From: Hermodice carunculata | Taxonomy: Eukaryota; Annelida; Polychaeta; Eunicida; Amphinomidae | Direction: 5' to 3' | NCBI GenBank assembly: GCA_964020975.1 | Contig: OZ026617.1 | Location: 30,031,859-30,095,858 of the forward strand | Length of the DNA: 64,000 bases | Shown here: one piece after another, positions 45,401-55,138 of the stretch | Layout: each line of letters begins with the position of its first letter | How positions within the stretch are numbered: the first letter of the stretch is position 1 | Position numbers and translations under genes: made by a program | Notes under the pieces: model-generated | Told to the model about the DNA's origin: nothing | Database searches by the model: none | Seen by the model: the letters and a program-made list of their open reading frames with translations, nothing else

Positions 45401-46300
45401 GTTTTTAAGGGAAGGAAACGCTTAAGTTGAGTTACAGATTGTTAATATTATACTGCAATGGTACAGGCTTGTGTCCCAGTGTTCCTACTGGGTCTATTTT
45501 GTGCTTAGTTGTATGTGTGCCAAATATTATTTTACTGTGATACTGTGATCATTCTGTAACATATTTTTATATGATTTGTTTTTGTTTTCTACTATGTACA
45601 TATGAATGAAATAAAATCAATCAATCAATCAGCATTCATCAAAAATTGGGGACATAAACCAGATCTAGAAAGAAAGAAAATAAATCTATAACTTGCATAT
45701 AATTGAGATGATGGATATCACGTCTTAGTTAATAAATTAAGATCATATCAAGTAATCATTTTGTTGGCCACATCTAAGCCAAACACAAGAAACCTCAGCA
45801 GCCATCGATGTCCCTTACAGGCGTCAAGAGGAATTTTCATATTTGTTGGCCACATCTAAGCCAAATATGATTGAGTGTCATTTATTATAGCAGGGTGTGC
45901 CTGACCTAGCCACATTAAATCTCCTGCTATGCCTTCAAAAATGGAATATGTCAAGGTCACACTAAAATACAAGTGCAATGATGCACAAGGCATTTAAACA
46001 GGACTTTAGAAAATGCAATATGCAAAGCTAAATTTTCTAAGCAACTGTTGGGAACCAGTGGTGTTGTACAAAACAGACTATTGACATTGGGGCACATAAG
46101 TGGTGTCAACAGGAATTCAATTTGAAGCAAATTAAATATCCTGGTATGTCTTCAAAAATGGAATATGTGCACAGAATTCCTTATAAATTATATCACCACA
46201 TTTTGAAATAATGTCCACATTAGAAGTAAGTCATTTATGCCATAACGCTCCTTGTATTGAGCCCAGTCACTTGGTAGCTGGAATCCCATGAAACCAATCA
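45401..46300. other. No gene; short internal repeats
   Basis: TTTGTTGGCCACATCTAAGC occurs twice (about 45762, 45843). A phrase CTGCTATGCCTTCAAAAATG / CTGGTATGTCTTCAAAAATG also occurs twice (about 45932, 46141), suggesting an old duplication of about 80-200 bases. Confidence 0.55.
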
Positions 46301-46379
46301 GTTGAGGCTCAGTTGCAGACTGCCAAAATGTTGCACATGGGCACATACACCCCATTGTATTTTTCAAATTAATTCCAAT

Positions 46380-46710
46380 ACACTTGTGATGCTGCCTGGA
46401 CTAGGGAATATGAGCGATCAACCAGCAGCTCCTGCTGATACCCTGGTGACTCTCACACAGGCAATTAATCATCTTAATGAAAGACTTGAGGGAAGCCCAG
46501 CAATGCTGGGGACCTCCACTAGCGGACTTTCCACTAAGAAAAGAAGCCAGGCCATTGCCAGCAATGGATGCCAATAAGGCTAAATACACAGACCACTCCA
46601 TGAGTTACTGTGATGAGGATGAAAATGATAATGATGAGGATAGTATGTCTCAGCTCATGAACAATATTCTGGAAGATGAGGACACTGGTTCTTGGCCTGG
46701 CATACTGTCA

Positions 46711-46789
<79 letters not shown>

Positions 46790-47440
46790 CCTTGGCAGAC
46801 CTGCTGAAACAGTATGGTTCAGTGGATGTGGCAGGTGAAAAACTGAACAATGAGCAGCTTGCTAAACTGATTAATAATAGGTTCTCCACAAGGCTGGGTG
46901 ATACACCAGCCAAGGAAAAAATGGAGGAAATTTAAACAAGCCTGAGAACTGTGTAAAACTGATGCCTACAAAACTAAACCCAGCCATTTATAGAAAGGCA
47001 AGAGAATCTGCTGCCAAGAGAGATGGCTACCTTTTTAAACGACAGAAGGCACGTGTAAAGGGAACAATCCCTGTTGCTTGAATGTCCGACATGGTCCTAA
47101 AACAGAAAAGCCCAGGCAAGGAAGATATTGACAAGTTCAAGGAGCTTGGGCTTGATGATTTTTCTTTATTATTTGCACATATTCATTATGAACTAAACAT
47201 ACAAAGGAAATATTTTATAAAGCCAGAGCTTGGATCAGAATATGCCGCACTGTGTTCTCTTGATGTGCCCTTTATTCAGTGGCTCTTTGGGGATAAGCTA
47301 TCCAAGCAAGTACAGGAGCTGGGAGCTGAGAGCAGACTTGGACGCAAAGTCAGCAAAAATACGGAAATTACAAGAAGAAGCAAAATTATGCCTACAACAC
47401 ATATAACCACAATGCCTGGAAGTGGCAGTTAAAAAACTTC
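46380..47440 (+). mobile_element. Gag-like retroelement remnant with poly-Asp tract
   Basis: Parts in order: a short N-terminal helical region (DTLVTLTQAINHLNERL, near 46440), an acidic region with a long run of aspartates coded by GAT repeats, a segment LADLLKQYGSVDVAGEKL and EQLAKLINNRFSTRLGD (46790-46900), and a C-terminal part (FSLLFAHIHYELNIQRKYF, KPELGSEYAALCSLDVPFIQ, WLFGDKLSKQVQEL at 47150-47310). I recognise this arrangement from gag-like proteins of DIRS-type or related retroelements common in marine invertebrates. The copy is broken in several places and lacks any polymerase nearby. Confidence 0.65.
46711..46789. repeat. (GAT)26 trinucleotide repeat
   Basis: This is a pure GAT run, read as poly-Asp on the plus strand within the gag-like remnant. 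It follows natural Asp/Glu-rich coding sequence, so slippage probably expanded an existing acidic patch. Confidence 0.97.
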
Positions 47441-49130
47441 AGCTATCAAGTTTTCATATTTTGCAGTTGTGGTAGTCAGAGAATACACTTCATTGAGTTA
47501 CTCAGCCATATGGATAAACCTACACACCCTGTCCAAGTGTCTAAAGCTTACTGCAGTTTGGTGCAAGGAGTTAGCGATTATAAGTCTTGATAAGGCCTAG
47601 TTTGGGGAAAGAAGATAATGATCTGAAAACTTGATGCATCCTTACTTTCTTGAATAGTCTTATACATGTACAAATCTTCAAGTACTGGATAGTTTGTACT
47701 TGTGGGGTCAGGGAGTGTCAATTACACAAAGCACAACTGTTCTTTTTCCCAATATATAGTTACTGGAACTTTGCCTTCCAGGTATTGGCTTGTCATTTTG
47801 CGTCATATATTTGTCTTCCATGCTCTGTAAGTGGCCTCTCCATATACCTCTTTGTCTAGTTTTTGTTTTGTAGCTTGTTCTTGTTTCTGTTTGTTGCTAA
47901 CTATTGTTAAAGTTCTTCATGGTCATTTGCTCCCATAAATACAGGCATCCACACATATGGGCAGGGTTAAAACGAATGAGGTATCCGGAGTGGAACACGA
48001 GTTTTGCTTCTTAACTACATTGGTAATAAAAATGTTTTTATCTTTTAATCTGTTTCAGATGCACGCTGTATAGTCATATATAATAAACCAAACCTATGAA
48101 AGATATATTGTGTTGCTCAATTTATTTTGTTCATGACAAAGTCAATTTTGTCCAGAGTGTAACACAAAATTTTGTGACAAAAGAATTTAATGAAGATTTT
48201 GATTGCATATCCAACACAGTTAAATGAATTTACTTGATACATGTAATATCATTTGTTGAACTTTATCTCTCAATTGTTATTGTTTTGTGATTGTTTGCCT
48301 TTTATGCACTAACACTATTTAGTTACGTGCCTTGAAGTTGCCTTATCGTCCGGAAAACAGTTTACATTGTTTTGTTCCTGTTTTCGTCACAAGCTGTTCA
48401 TCAGTTCCTTACAGTTAAGTATCTAACTGATTACTCCATTTGATAAACAAATGCTTCTTACTGTGTTAAAAAACCATACAATTTCTAGTGAATTTGCAAA
48501 TGTTTATTCACCAGGTTCTCTTCAATTTCACTACTTTCAAACGTTTGAAGTGTAACACTTTCATGTTTTTATGCGTTCTTATTACCAAACACAGAAATAT
48601 GTCAACATTTTTTGGTATTATATCATCACTTGCCATTTACAGCAGCAATGAAACATGTGGCACAGAATAAATGCAGGATAAAACTTATATCAAACTACAG
48701 CATAAATTAAGCAGCAATACTTACAGTGTATGTCCAGAGTGTAACACAGTACTAGTAAGTATAATGCATGAATACTTGGGGCTACAATCATATTCTTTCC
48801 GGGTTTTATAGGTCTTACTTAAACTTTTAAAGCTGTGTCTAAAATAATAAAACATCTAAGATGACAGAAATGTGTACATTATACATCTTCCCTATGGGTC
48901 TGAAGTTATGTCCCCTCTTTACGCAATTTTTTAGTCAGATCGGACTTATGCCGGTCCCAGCCTAAACCCGGGAACAGACCTTGTGGCTCTCACTGTGTAG
49001 CATGCCCTTATATGAAAGACACTCTATCCTTTATCAGCACAACTACCAATATTAGATATAAAATTAACCAGGAAATTAACTGCCGGTCCACTAATTTAAT
49101 ATACATAATTGAATGCACTAAATACGTGAA
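47441..49130. other. No gene recognised
   Basis: AT-rich sequence. The phrase GTCCAGAGTGTAACACA occurs at about 48151 and 48731, hinting at an old dispersed repeat. No domain was found. Confidence 0.5.
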
Positions 49131-50260
49131 AACCACAAGTGCTTTCTTTATCTATTAGTAATACTTACCTCTGGAACACTCTAGCTCTTACCCTGTCTCT
49201 CAACAGCTTCAGCCAGGTTTAACTTCATTTCTAAACCTGAATTTCTTGGCAGGCCTGTGACTTATGCAGTGGCACCCTCTGTCGCCTTGTACTTGCATTA
49301 GCTGTACAACCCGCATAGCCAATTTTCTTTCCTGGCTCTGACCACGATAGACGTGTCACTTACAGTATTCCCAGCTTCAACATACAGAGTTCTATGTTGC
49401 AGTTGACTCTGTCGCCGTAGGAACAGCAAAAAGTTTTAGGGCCTTTATAGGACCGTATCTGTTCTTCAGGAAAGAAGAATTAAGGTACGTGCAGCCTTGC
49501 TCTGAACTTTATTCTCAGGGTGTTGACCAGATTTTGGAAGCCATAAACTTATGGCAGAAAGGAGAAGGGAAACGCCTGGTGAATGGGCAGACTGTCAGGA
49601 GAGGTCCAGGCAGATAATTGAGGAGCTTAGAGGGAAGGGCAGATTTCGCTTGCCCTGTAGCTCGACAGTCTCTGTGCCAGCTGCCATTTCCCCTTTGACC
49701 GAGGTATTCCCTGCACAAAAGCAGGATGTTGCCGGTCATTTGATGGGCAAGTGGGACACCCACAGGCACTGTCGTAGGTGCCGGTGGGAGCTGGAGGGTT
49801 TGGACTGCTCTTGGTCAAGCCTTTGTAACCACTGCAGGCACTGGTCAGAGAAGCAGTGGAGTTTGTTCGCAGTGGCTGAACGTTCCTCATCATGACAGAA
49901 CAACTCCTTCATCTCTCCATGTAACCACGGACACTACTGTGAGAATGGTACAGGCGGTGGACACGGGGAGTGAAGCTTCCCTACCAACCCCAACACTGGT
50001 CAGAGAAGCAGTAGAGTTTGTTCGCAGTGGCTGAACGTTCCTAATCACGACAAAACTCCTTCATCTCTCCGTGTAACCACGGACGCTACTGTGAAAACGG
50101 TAGAGGCGGTGGACACGGGAAGTGAAGCTTCCCTACCAGCCCCAACAAGGCGTGCGAAGCGGAACCGTAAAAGGAAGGGTTTTACGAGGACGAGCCCACT
50201 GCAAAGAGGGTAGCCGCCCTTTCGGGGGGCAAACTGAAAAAGGACAAACATCACAGTCAC
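49131..50260 (+). mobile_element. DIRS-like gag element, copy 4 (divergent fossil)
   Basis: The leader (TTTATCTATTAGTAATACTTACC at 49147) and the CAGCCAGGTTTAACTTC...CCTGTG block match the other copies. The gag-like frame begins MAERRRETPGEWADCQERSR at 49551 and contains QKQDVAGHLMGKWDTHRHCR, CRWELEGLDC and CNHCRHWSEKQW. Only the N-terminal portion is recognisable, up to a basic patch (RRAKRNRKRKG-like, about 50145-50180). The copy is old and broken in several places, and no polymerase or recombinase follows. Confidence 0.7.
49839..50145 (+). repeat. ~152-bp tandem duplication
   Basis: CACTGGTCAGAGAAGCAGTG at 49839 recurs at about 49993 (CACTGGTCAGAGAAGCAGTA). The match continues to GTGAAGCTTCCCTACCA (about 49970 and 50122) with a handful of substitutions. 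The duplication lies inside copy 4 of the gag element. Confidence 0.9.
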
Positions 50261-50476
50261 TAGTTAAACGTTTTTATGGACACCAACAAGATATTAAGGA
50301 TGATAAACCCAAGTCCTTCCCCTTCACTTGAAACAATGTGCAGCCTCTGACGTCATAATATATGGAATACAGACATTTTCTGACCATGACAACGTAACAA
50401 GAACCACCCACCAGGCAGCGTGGATCCATGAACTAAACATGGTCGCACCATCCGGACTAAATTCAAATGCAGAAAA

Positions 50477-50743
50477 ATGCTGATTTGCAATTTTTGTCAT
50501 AAACAGTTTAAGCACAAACAGTCGCTGAATAAACACGTGACCAACACCCACAGAACGGATGACAGATTTACATGCGAGATATGCAACAAAACTTTCAACA
50601 GAATGGATAACTATCGTCGGCACTTTAAAATCCACGACATGGATTTTTTGCCGCCCAGACTGTATATCCCGAGGAAGGAGGCCACGAAACTTTTTAAATA
50701 TCATAGACCCTTTGAAGTAGACCCCAAAGGGGGTTATCTTTAG
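50477..50743 (+). CDS. Two-finger C2H2 zinc-finger ORF (88 aa)
   Basis: Two canonical fingers lie in tandem: CNFCHKQFKHKQSLNKHVTN(TH) (C-x2-C-x12-H-x4-H) and CEICNKTFNRMDNYRRHFKI(H) (C-x2-C-x12-H-x3-H), joined by RTDDRFT. They are followed by LPPRLYIPRKEATKLFKYHR. Upstream sequence in another frame is the GIY-YIG-like tail above. Similar one- or two-finger ORFs occur in virus-like elements and in host genes, so origin is open. The frame stops at 50743, but another open stretch with acidic residues (YLSDEEDEGP, 50940) follows; whether it belongs is unknown. Confidence 0.55.
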   Translation: MLICNFCHKQFKHKQSLNKHVTNTHRTDDRFTCEICNKTFNRMDNYRRHFKIHDMDFLPPRLYIPRKEATKLFKYHRPFEVDPKGGYL

Positions 50744-51564
50744 GATCGTCAGCAAGCAAAATAATGAAGGCAGATCCAACACTTGCGAAAAGAAAATTCC
50801 AATCACAAGGAATCCACGGGTCTATCATTCTACGTATTTTAATGAATACATAGGACCGAAAATATCCAAACCCTTCCCGACGTACCCTGAGTGGCATCTG
50901 AAGATTTTGAATAACACGCCAATAATTAGGAACGATTTATACTTATCAGATGAAGAAGATGAAGGACCACCCACCCACCCCCATCAACCCCGCCCCCTGC
51001 TTTGATTGAGCTTTGACGTTTTTTTGCAGTGGGACTCCAGGGCCAACGCCCAGAACCCGCTGAGAGACGAAGAACATTGAAAGATAACCAAGGAGCCAGA
51101 TCATATTTTCACTAGAACTTTATTCGATAGTGTCAATTTCAGTATACATATAAAAAATCAGGTGTTTCTTGCAATACGACTGCAACATGGCAGTGCAGAT
51201 ATATAATCATTAATGAACTCTAAAAATGGAATGATTTTAAAACATATGCATTAACTGACATTTATTTCTGACTCTAATGTGAGGCTCATATTCATTCAGC
51301 CTGTATAGGCCAAATGCTTAACTTTCTTCTTTTCTTTACCATAATAATTTCACTTGTTCCATAAGTAAGACGTTAACATAAGACAGCGCCAGACACATAT
51401 CACCAGCCAATGACTTCACAATGCCTGACCAATCCCACCACCGGCAGAGGGCAGCACTGCCACAGAACTTTTTCTTTTCTCTGTACGATAACGTGCCTCT
51501 AGGAGCCTCATATTTAGTATTTAAGATGCTGTAAGCACATAAATAAAGTGGCGCCTCACATACC

Positions 51565-51593
51565 CTGATGAAGGGCCATCTGGGGCCCGAAAC
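51565..51593 (+). ncRNA. Hammerhead-ribozyme-like core (partial match)
   Basis: CTGATGA, a perfect 5-bp stem GGGCC/GGCCC with a 6-base loop, then GAAAC reproduce the conserved core halves and stem II of a hammerhead ribozyme, which Penelope-like elements are known to carry. I could not find convincing stems I and III or the cleavage triplet, so activity is not supported. Confidence 0.25.
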
Positions 51594-51660
51594 GTGTTGG
51601 GGGAAGCTACCCTAGAACTTTCTTTTCTTTTACACAGCATTTCTCTTGTCTTGTTATCTT

Positions 51661-52128
51661 TTATACACGGATTTCTAGATGTTGTTCACTCTTTTTAACA
51701 TATTAGTTTTTTGACCAGTCCCGTGGATGCGGACCGTGCATCTCTGAGTAGATCCATCTGGACTCCATTTACCCCTGACGTCTTTGGCCATGGTGTTGTC
51801 CTACTAGTTTAACAAATCTATGTACCTGGAAGTTCAAGGTAGCCTTTCACACCAAACTAGTCAAGGAATGACTTTTATTTATTTGAGGATAATCAAACTT
51901 TGACCAGGCAAAATGGGTCAAGGTGTAACTATCTTCATTTAAATTCTTATATAAGTAAAAAGTGGATACCAGAGATTGTTTAAACAAGTATAAAAACATG
52001 AACACACAGGAAAAAGGACAAAAAGGAGATGTGAAAGGCTACCTTTAATATCATCATGTTATAACAGATGGAAATTCTTATATTATTATTTCTCTTATAT
52101 TATTTATTCTCTTCTGTTTTCTTTGTAG
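51661..52128. other. No gene recognised
   Basis: No domain or repeat identified; AT-rich, ending in a pyrimidine-rich stretch that precedes the possible exon at 52129. Confidence 0.5.
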
Positions 52129-52242
52129 TATGAGTCAATCCTGAACATGGCTGACAAGCTGATAGTTAACCTGCCATTTCTTCGTAGTCTAAGAAAAAGG
52201 AAAGCTCCAACACAACATGAGAGTATTTGTCAAGATCTTGAG
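52129..52242 (+). CDS. Possible internal host exon (38 codons)
   Basis: Bounded by a strong acceptor (CTTCTGTTTTCTTTGTAG, ending 52128) and a donor (CTTGAG|GTAAAA at 52243). The 114 bases are open in one frame: YESILNMADKLIVNLPFLRS, LRKRKAPTQHESICQDLE. Length divisible by three and good splice sites argue for a real exon. The protein family is not recognised and no partner exon was found. Confidence 0.35.
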
Positions 52243-52559
52243 GTAAAATAGAAAAAGTTCTCTCCTGACAGAGTAAGAATGGAAAAGTTCATGTGTTTAA
52301 GTAATTCATCATGTATTGAAATGGTAATGGTATCCTATAAATATTGTTATGGTAATTTGCATGTTTCCATTATTGGTAATTCTGTGAATTAACACTGAAG
52401 TCTATGGAACGATGGAAGGAAATGCTGTACATAAGTGTCCATGATCTTGCACGAGTGGTAAGGGCGCGATTGCCCGCTGTGTCAGGCACAGTGTGCGGAA
52501 TCCAGATTGGTACTCTGTGTGTGTTTTGTGAACTGTTAACCTTTCCCATCATTCAATAA

Positions 52560-52895
52560 AGACATCCAGGCCACAGTCTAAGGACTTTGTGTTATGTGTA
52601 TCACAGAAAGGGTGATCAGCACAGATACAGAGAGTGCTGGCACTTCTGTATGATATACCACATCACTGTGTATACCACCCTAAAAGGCCTGGGAAAATCC
52701 ACATGGCTTTTGACTGCAATTCCAAGTTTAAGGGAGAATTACTCAATGAACACTTACAAGAAGGCCTTGACCATACAAATGGTCCAGTTGGTGTGTTCTG
52801 TAGATTTTGCCAAGGTCAGGTGGCTCTCACTTGTGACATTGAGAAAATGTTTCATGGGTTCAGAGTTAACAAGGAGCACCGCATGGTGGTGAGTC
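52560..52895 (+). mobile_element. BEL/Pao reverse transcriptase fragment, fossil
   Basis: The reading LLYDIPHHCVYHPKRPGKIH, MAFDCNSKFKGELLNEHLQE, GVFCRFCQGQVALTCDIEKM and FHGFRVNKEHR corresponds to the fingers/palm start of BEL/Pao reverse transcriptases (usual wording WYLPHHPV-KPGK-R-VFDCSAK...DIEKMFHQ). Only about 110 codons remain. No LTR, protease or integrase accompanies it. The fragment is old, broken, and ends where an unrelated cysteine-rich domain begins. Confidence 0.88.
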
Positions 52896-52896
52896 T

Positions 52897-53178
52897 TGAT
52901 CTTCCGAACCAGAGTCTGACACTGAGGAGGAAGATATACAGTGGCCCAGGGACACGCAGTGATGCACATGTGGACACTGCGCCATTATGGCACCAGTGCA
53001 GGAGTGTTATTGTTGCCGGGACATGGACGTGCTGCAGGGGAACATGCAGAAGTTGAACTGCATTACGGACAATGAGTACTACCACACACTGTGTTTGGAC
53101 AGAGAGATCCTGGATGTAGCCATGCTGCAGATGAGGGACATGCATGGGAACCCTGTTATGCGGCCAACACCTAGCAGG
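52897..53178 (+). pseudogene. P2X7-type cysteine-rich intracellular domain fragment
   Basis: An acidic lead (EPESDTEEEDIQW) is followed by CTCGHCAIMAPVQECYCC, DMDVLQGNMQKLNCI, then TLCLDREILDVAMLQMRDMH. This is the C-x-C-G-x-C...E-C-x-C-C...C-L-x-x-x-x-L layout of the P2X purinoceptor 7-like domain, which in invertebrates occurs in many multi-copy proteins. A TGA at 52960 stands just before CTCGHC, where relatives usually have Trp. The coding-like part ends at RPTPSR with AGCAG|GTTTGT, a possible donor at 53179. It is either a decayed copy or a domain starting downstream of the TGA; no ATG-led full protein is visible. Confidence 0.6.
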
Positions 53179-53339
53179 TTTGTACATTATTCTTCGGTAT
53201 CTATTAAATTGTCAGCATGGAGCTTCGTGATCTAACTTTACACATTGTAGAAGACTGGCGTTCCGTAATTCCTAAGTTAACTGAGCCTGAGCAATAATCA
53301 TGGACTGATGGACGAGCTATACCCACTAATGAAAAAAAT
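53179..53339. other. Short spacer, nothing recognised
   Basis: Intron-like or intergenic sequence between the cysteine-rich domain and the LINE fragment. Confidence 0.4.
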
Positions 53340-53790
53340 CTTGCAATACTCTAAAATTGTTAGCTGAACTTGGGCAGAGGAACTGGTGTCACAATTTAAA
53401 ACAACTATTATACAGCCTTAATTTTAATGAGTTCTGGGATAATCAAGAAGACTTAGATGAAACCATAGTCACACATGAAGTATCTGAAAGACTTAAAAAT
53501 GACCAAATTGATCAAAGCTTAGCCAGAATTAACAACAGTGGTGATACTAAAAAACTAAGGCTGCACAAAACTTTCAAGTCCCAGTATAACTTGGAGCCAC
53601 ACTTAACACAGGTGCGTGACACACGATACCATGTTGCGCTGTCCAGACTCAGACTGAGCTAACAAAACCTAAACCTAGAGATAAAAGTTGGGCGACATTC
53701 CATGAATAAAATTCCCGTCAATCAGAGAATATGCAAACACTGCTCCATAGGTGAAACTGAAGATTTGTGCTGATATATTCTGACATTGTA
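53340..53790 (+). mobile_element. LINE ORF2 C-terminal fragment
   Basis: The stretch NWCHNLKQLLYSLNFNEFWD, then a helical segment with RLHKTFKSQYNLEPHL and YHVALSRLRLS, then GRHSMNKIPVNQRICKHCSI, matches the region after the reverse transcriptase in many invertebrate non-LTR retrotransposons, ending in a CxxC(x)nC zinc-binding tail. The frame stops at LRLS (53660) and the zinc part reads in a different frame, so the copy carries at least one frameshift; a TGA also follows EDLC. A 5'-truncated LINE copy is expected to keep exactly this end. No poly-A tail is obvious. Confidence 0.65.
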
Positions 53791-54054
53791 ATGATGCATT
53801 GCAGGGTCTATGTTCACTCCTGCACTATTGTAAATATGTACATATCTTGATCAAACTATTGAATGACATATAGGTCAGTACTGACCTTCTGTTCTTATGT
53901 CAATACAAATGCTACTACCACTACTACTAGTAATAGTTTCATTTGCTACATTACAAGTAACAACCATACAAATTACAGTGATATAAAATCTGCCAGGAAA
54001 CACAATTTCCCAACTTAGAAATGCCCTCTGGTCTATCTTGAGGGATAATAACAC

Positions 54055-54300
54055 ACTAAAAAAAACAAAACTGTGATTCTTGGCGATTTTAATGTTGACA
54101 ACAGCACAGACAATCCACAAAACAAATCTCTTTGGCAGTTCCTAAATGCAAGAGGCTTCTACCAAAAAATCCACAGTCCCACAACAGATCTTAGGACCAA
54201 CACTGATCACATATATACCAACTGTGAACACATCACCTGTGGAGTAGCAGAAACATACTTTACTTTCCACAAAGCAGTCTGGGTAGCGTTCCAGTAAATA
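54055..54300 (+). mobile_element. LINE AP-endonuclease fragment
   Basis: Text VILGDFNVDNSTDNPQNKSL, FLNARGFYQKIHSPTTDLRT and NTDHIYTN carries the GDFN and TDH(I/L)-type motifs of apurinic-like endonuclease domains in non-LTR retrotransposons. The expected final SDH motif reads TFHKAVW here, so a catalytic residue is probably lost. It lies 300 bases after the C-terminal LINE fragment but in the wrong order to be the same copy unless rearranged, so a second insertion is likely. Confidence 0.7.
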
Positions 54301-54942
54301 CTTGACAGTTTTAATCAGCAAGTTCTGGCTGTTAAAATCTTCCAGTAATTGCTCAATGACCAAACAGAGAAAGAAAAGCAGTGTGACCTCATTTACTCCA
54401 TTTGATGAAAGATATGTGACCTAGAATTTATATGGGTAAATAATTCGCCTCCTGGTCTCACATACAGGTACATGGTTATCAACCCTGGCTGAGGGGTTTT
54501 CGGTCTCTCACCGGCTTCTAGTTTATCTTCCTTCTGAGTTTCACAATAAAATTAATATTTCATGAAGTAAAAGATGATAAAGTAAAAATCATGAATACTT
54601 TGTCCATGTTATCCTGGAAGTCAAAAGTGGTGAGAGACATACTCATCATTTCATGGGAGATTTTTTGGTAGCGGTAATGCCCATGTCTGGTTCTCATAAT
54701 TTTTACCCTATTTAAAAAAATTTGAAACCCTTTTGTCAACCTTTTACAAACCCTTTGTCAACCTTTTGCAAACCTTTTACAACCTTTACAAACCCCAGTA
54801 CAATACTTTGCAACACAATAAATGCATTTGGCTTTTAAGTTTTAGATAGGCTTAATTGTATCTTAAATACAGATTCTGTGTCTCGGTCTCGAGTGAACAA
54901 TTAAAAACAAAAAAGTTTCAATACAATTGCACATTTGTTTCA
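54301..54942. other. No gene; CAACCTTTTACAAACC low-complexity stretch
   Basis: At about 54720-54795 words of the form AACCCTTTTGTCAACCTTTT and ACAAACCCTTTGTC are repeated five or six times. The rest looks intronic, upstream of the exon at 54944. Confidence 0.6.
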
Positions 54943-54943
54943 G

Positions 54944-55138
54944 GTCTTCAATTTGTCCAATGTGCAGTTGGAGGAATTGCAAAGCACATGGGCCATGAAC
55001 TGAGTGTACATCGGTCACATTATCACCTGCAAGTCGATGTAATAGAAATGGCCAAAGTCAGCAAATTATTGCTGACTTTGGAAAGTGGGAAGGCACACAA
55101 ATTCAAAGGGATGAGCATTGATGATATACAGATGGAAG
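54944..55138 (+). CDS. Host-type exon of a multi-copy unknown protein family (65 codons)
   Basis: Sharp splice signals frame it: acceptor ACATTTGTTTCAG (ending 54943) and donor ATGGAAG|GTAAGC (55139). The 195 bases are open: FVQCAVGGIAKHMGHELSVH, RSHYHLQVDVIEMAKVSKLL, LTLESGKAHKFKGMSIDDIQ. I recognise the pattern MGH-x-x-x-VHR-x-x-Y-L...AKVSKLL-x-x-E-x-G...KGxSxDxI from large uncharacterised invertebrate and fish proteins, often multi-copy. Function is unknown. Flanking exons were not identified. Confidence 0.6.

Larger units (their letters stand above)
50324..51660 (+). mobile_element. Penelope-like element remnant (C-terminal part) with C2H2 ORF
   Basis: At 50385-50470 the text HQAAWIHELNMVAPSGLNSN matches the EyWI-L-tl-P-GLN signature near the end of GIY-YIG-bearing retroelement proteins (Penelope-like elements). 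About 1.1 kb downstream CCTGATGAAGGGCC...GGCCCGAAACGTG (51563-51596) has the form often found near ends of such elements. The distance and the intervening C2H2 frame make the exact element limits uncertain. No reverse transcriptase core is present. Confidence 0.45.

Noticed and set aside
46650-46913. Minus-strand Ser-rich protein
   Set aside because: It is the complement of the GAT/poly-Asp tract, with no independent coding evidence.
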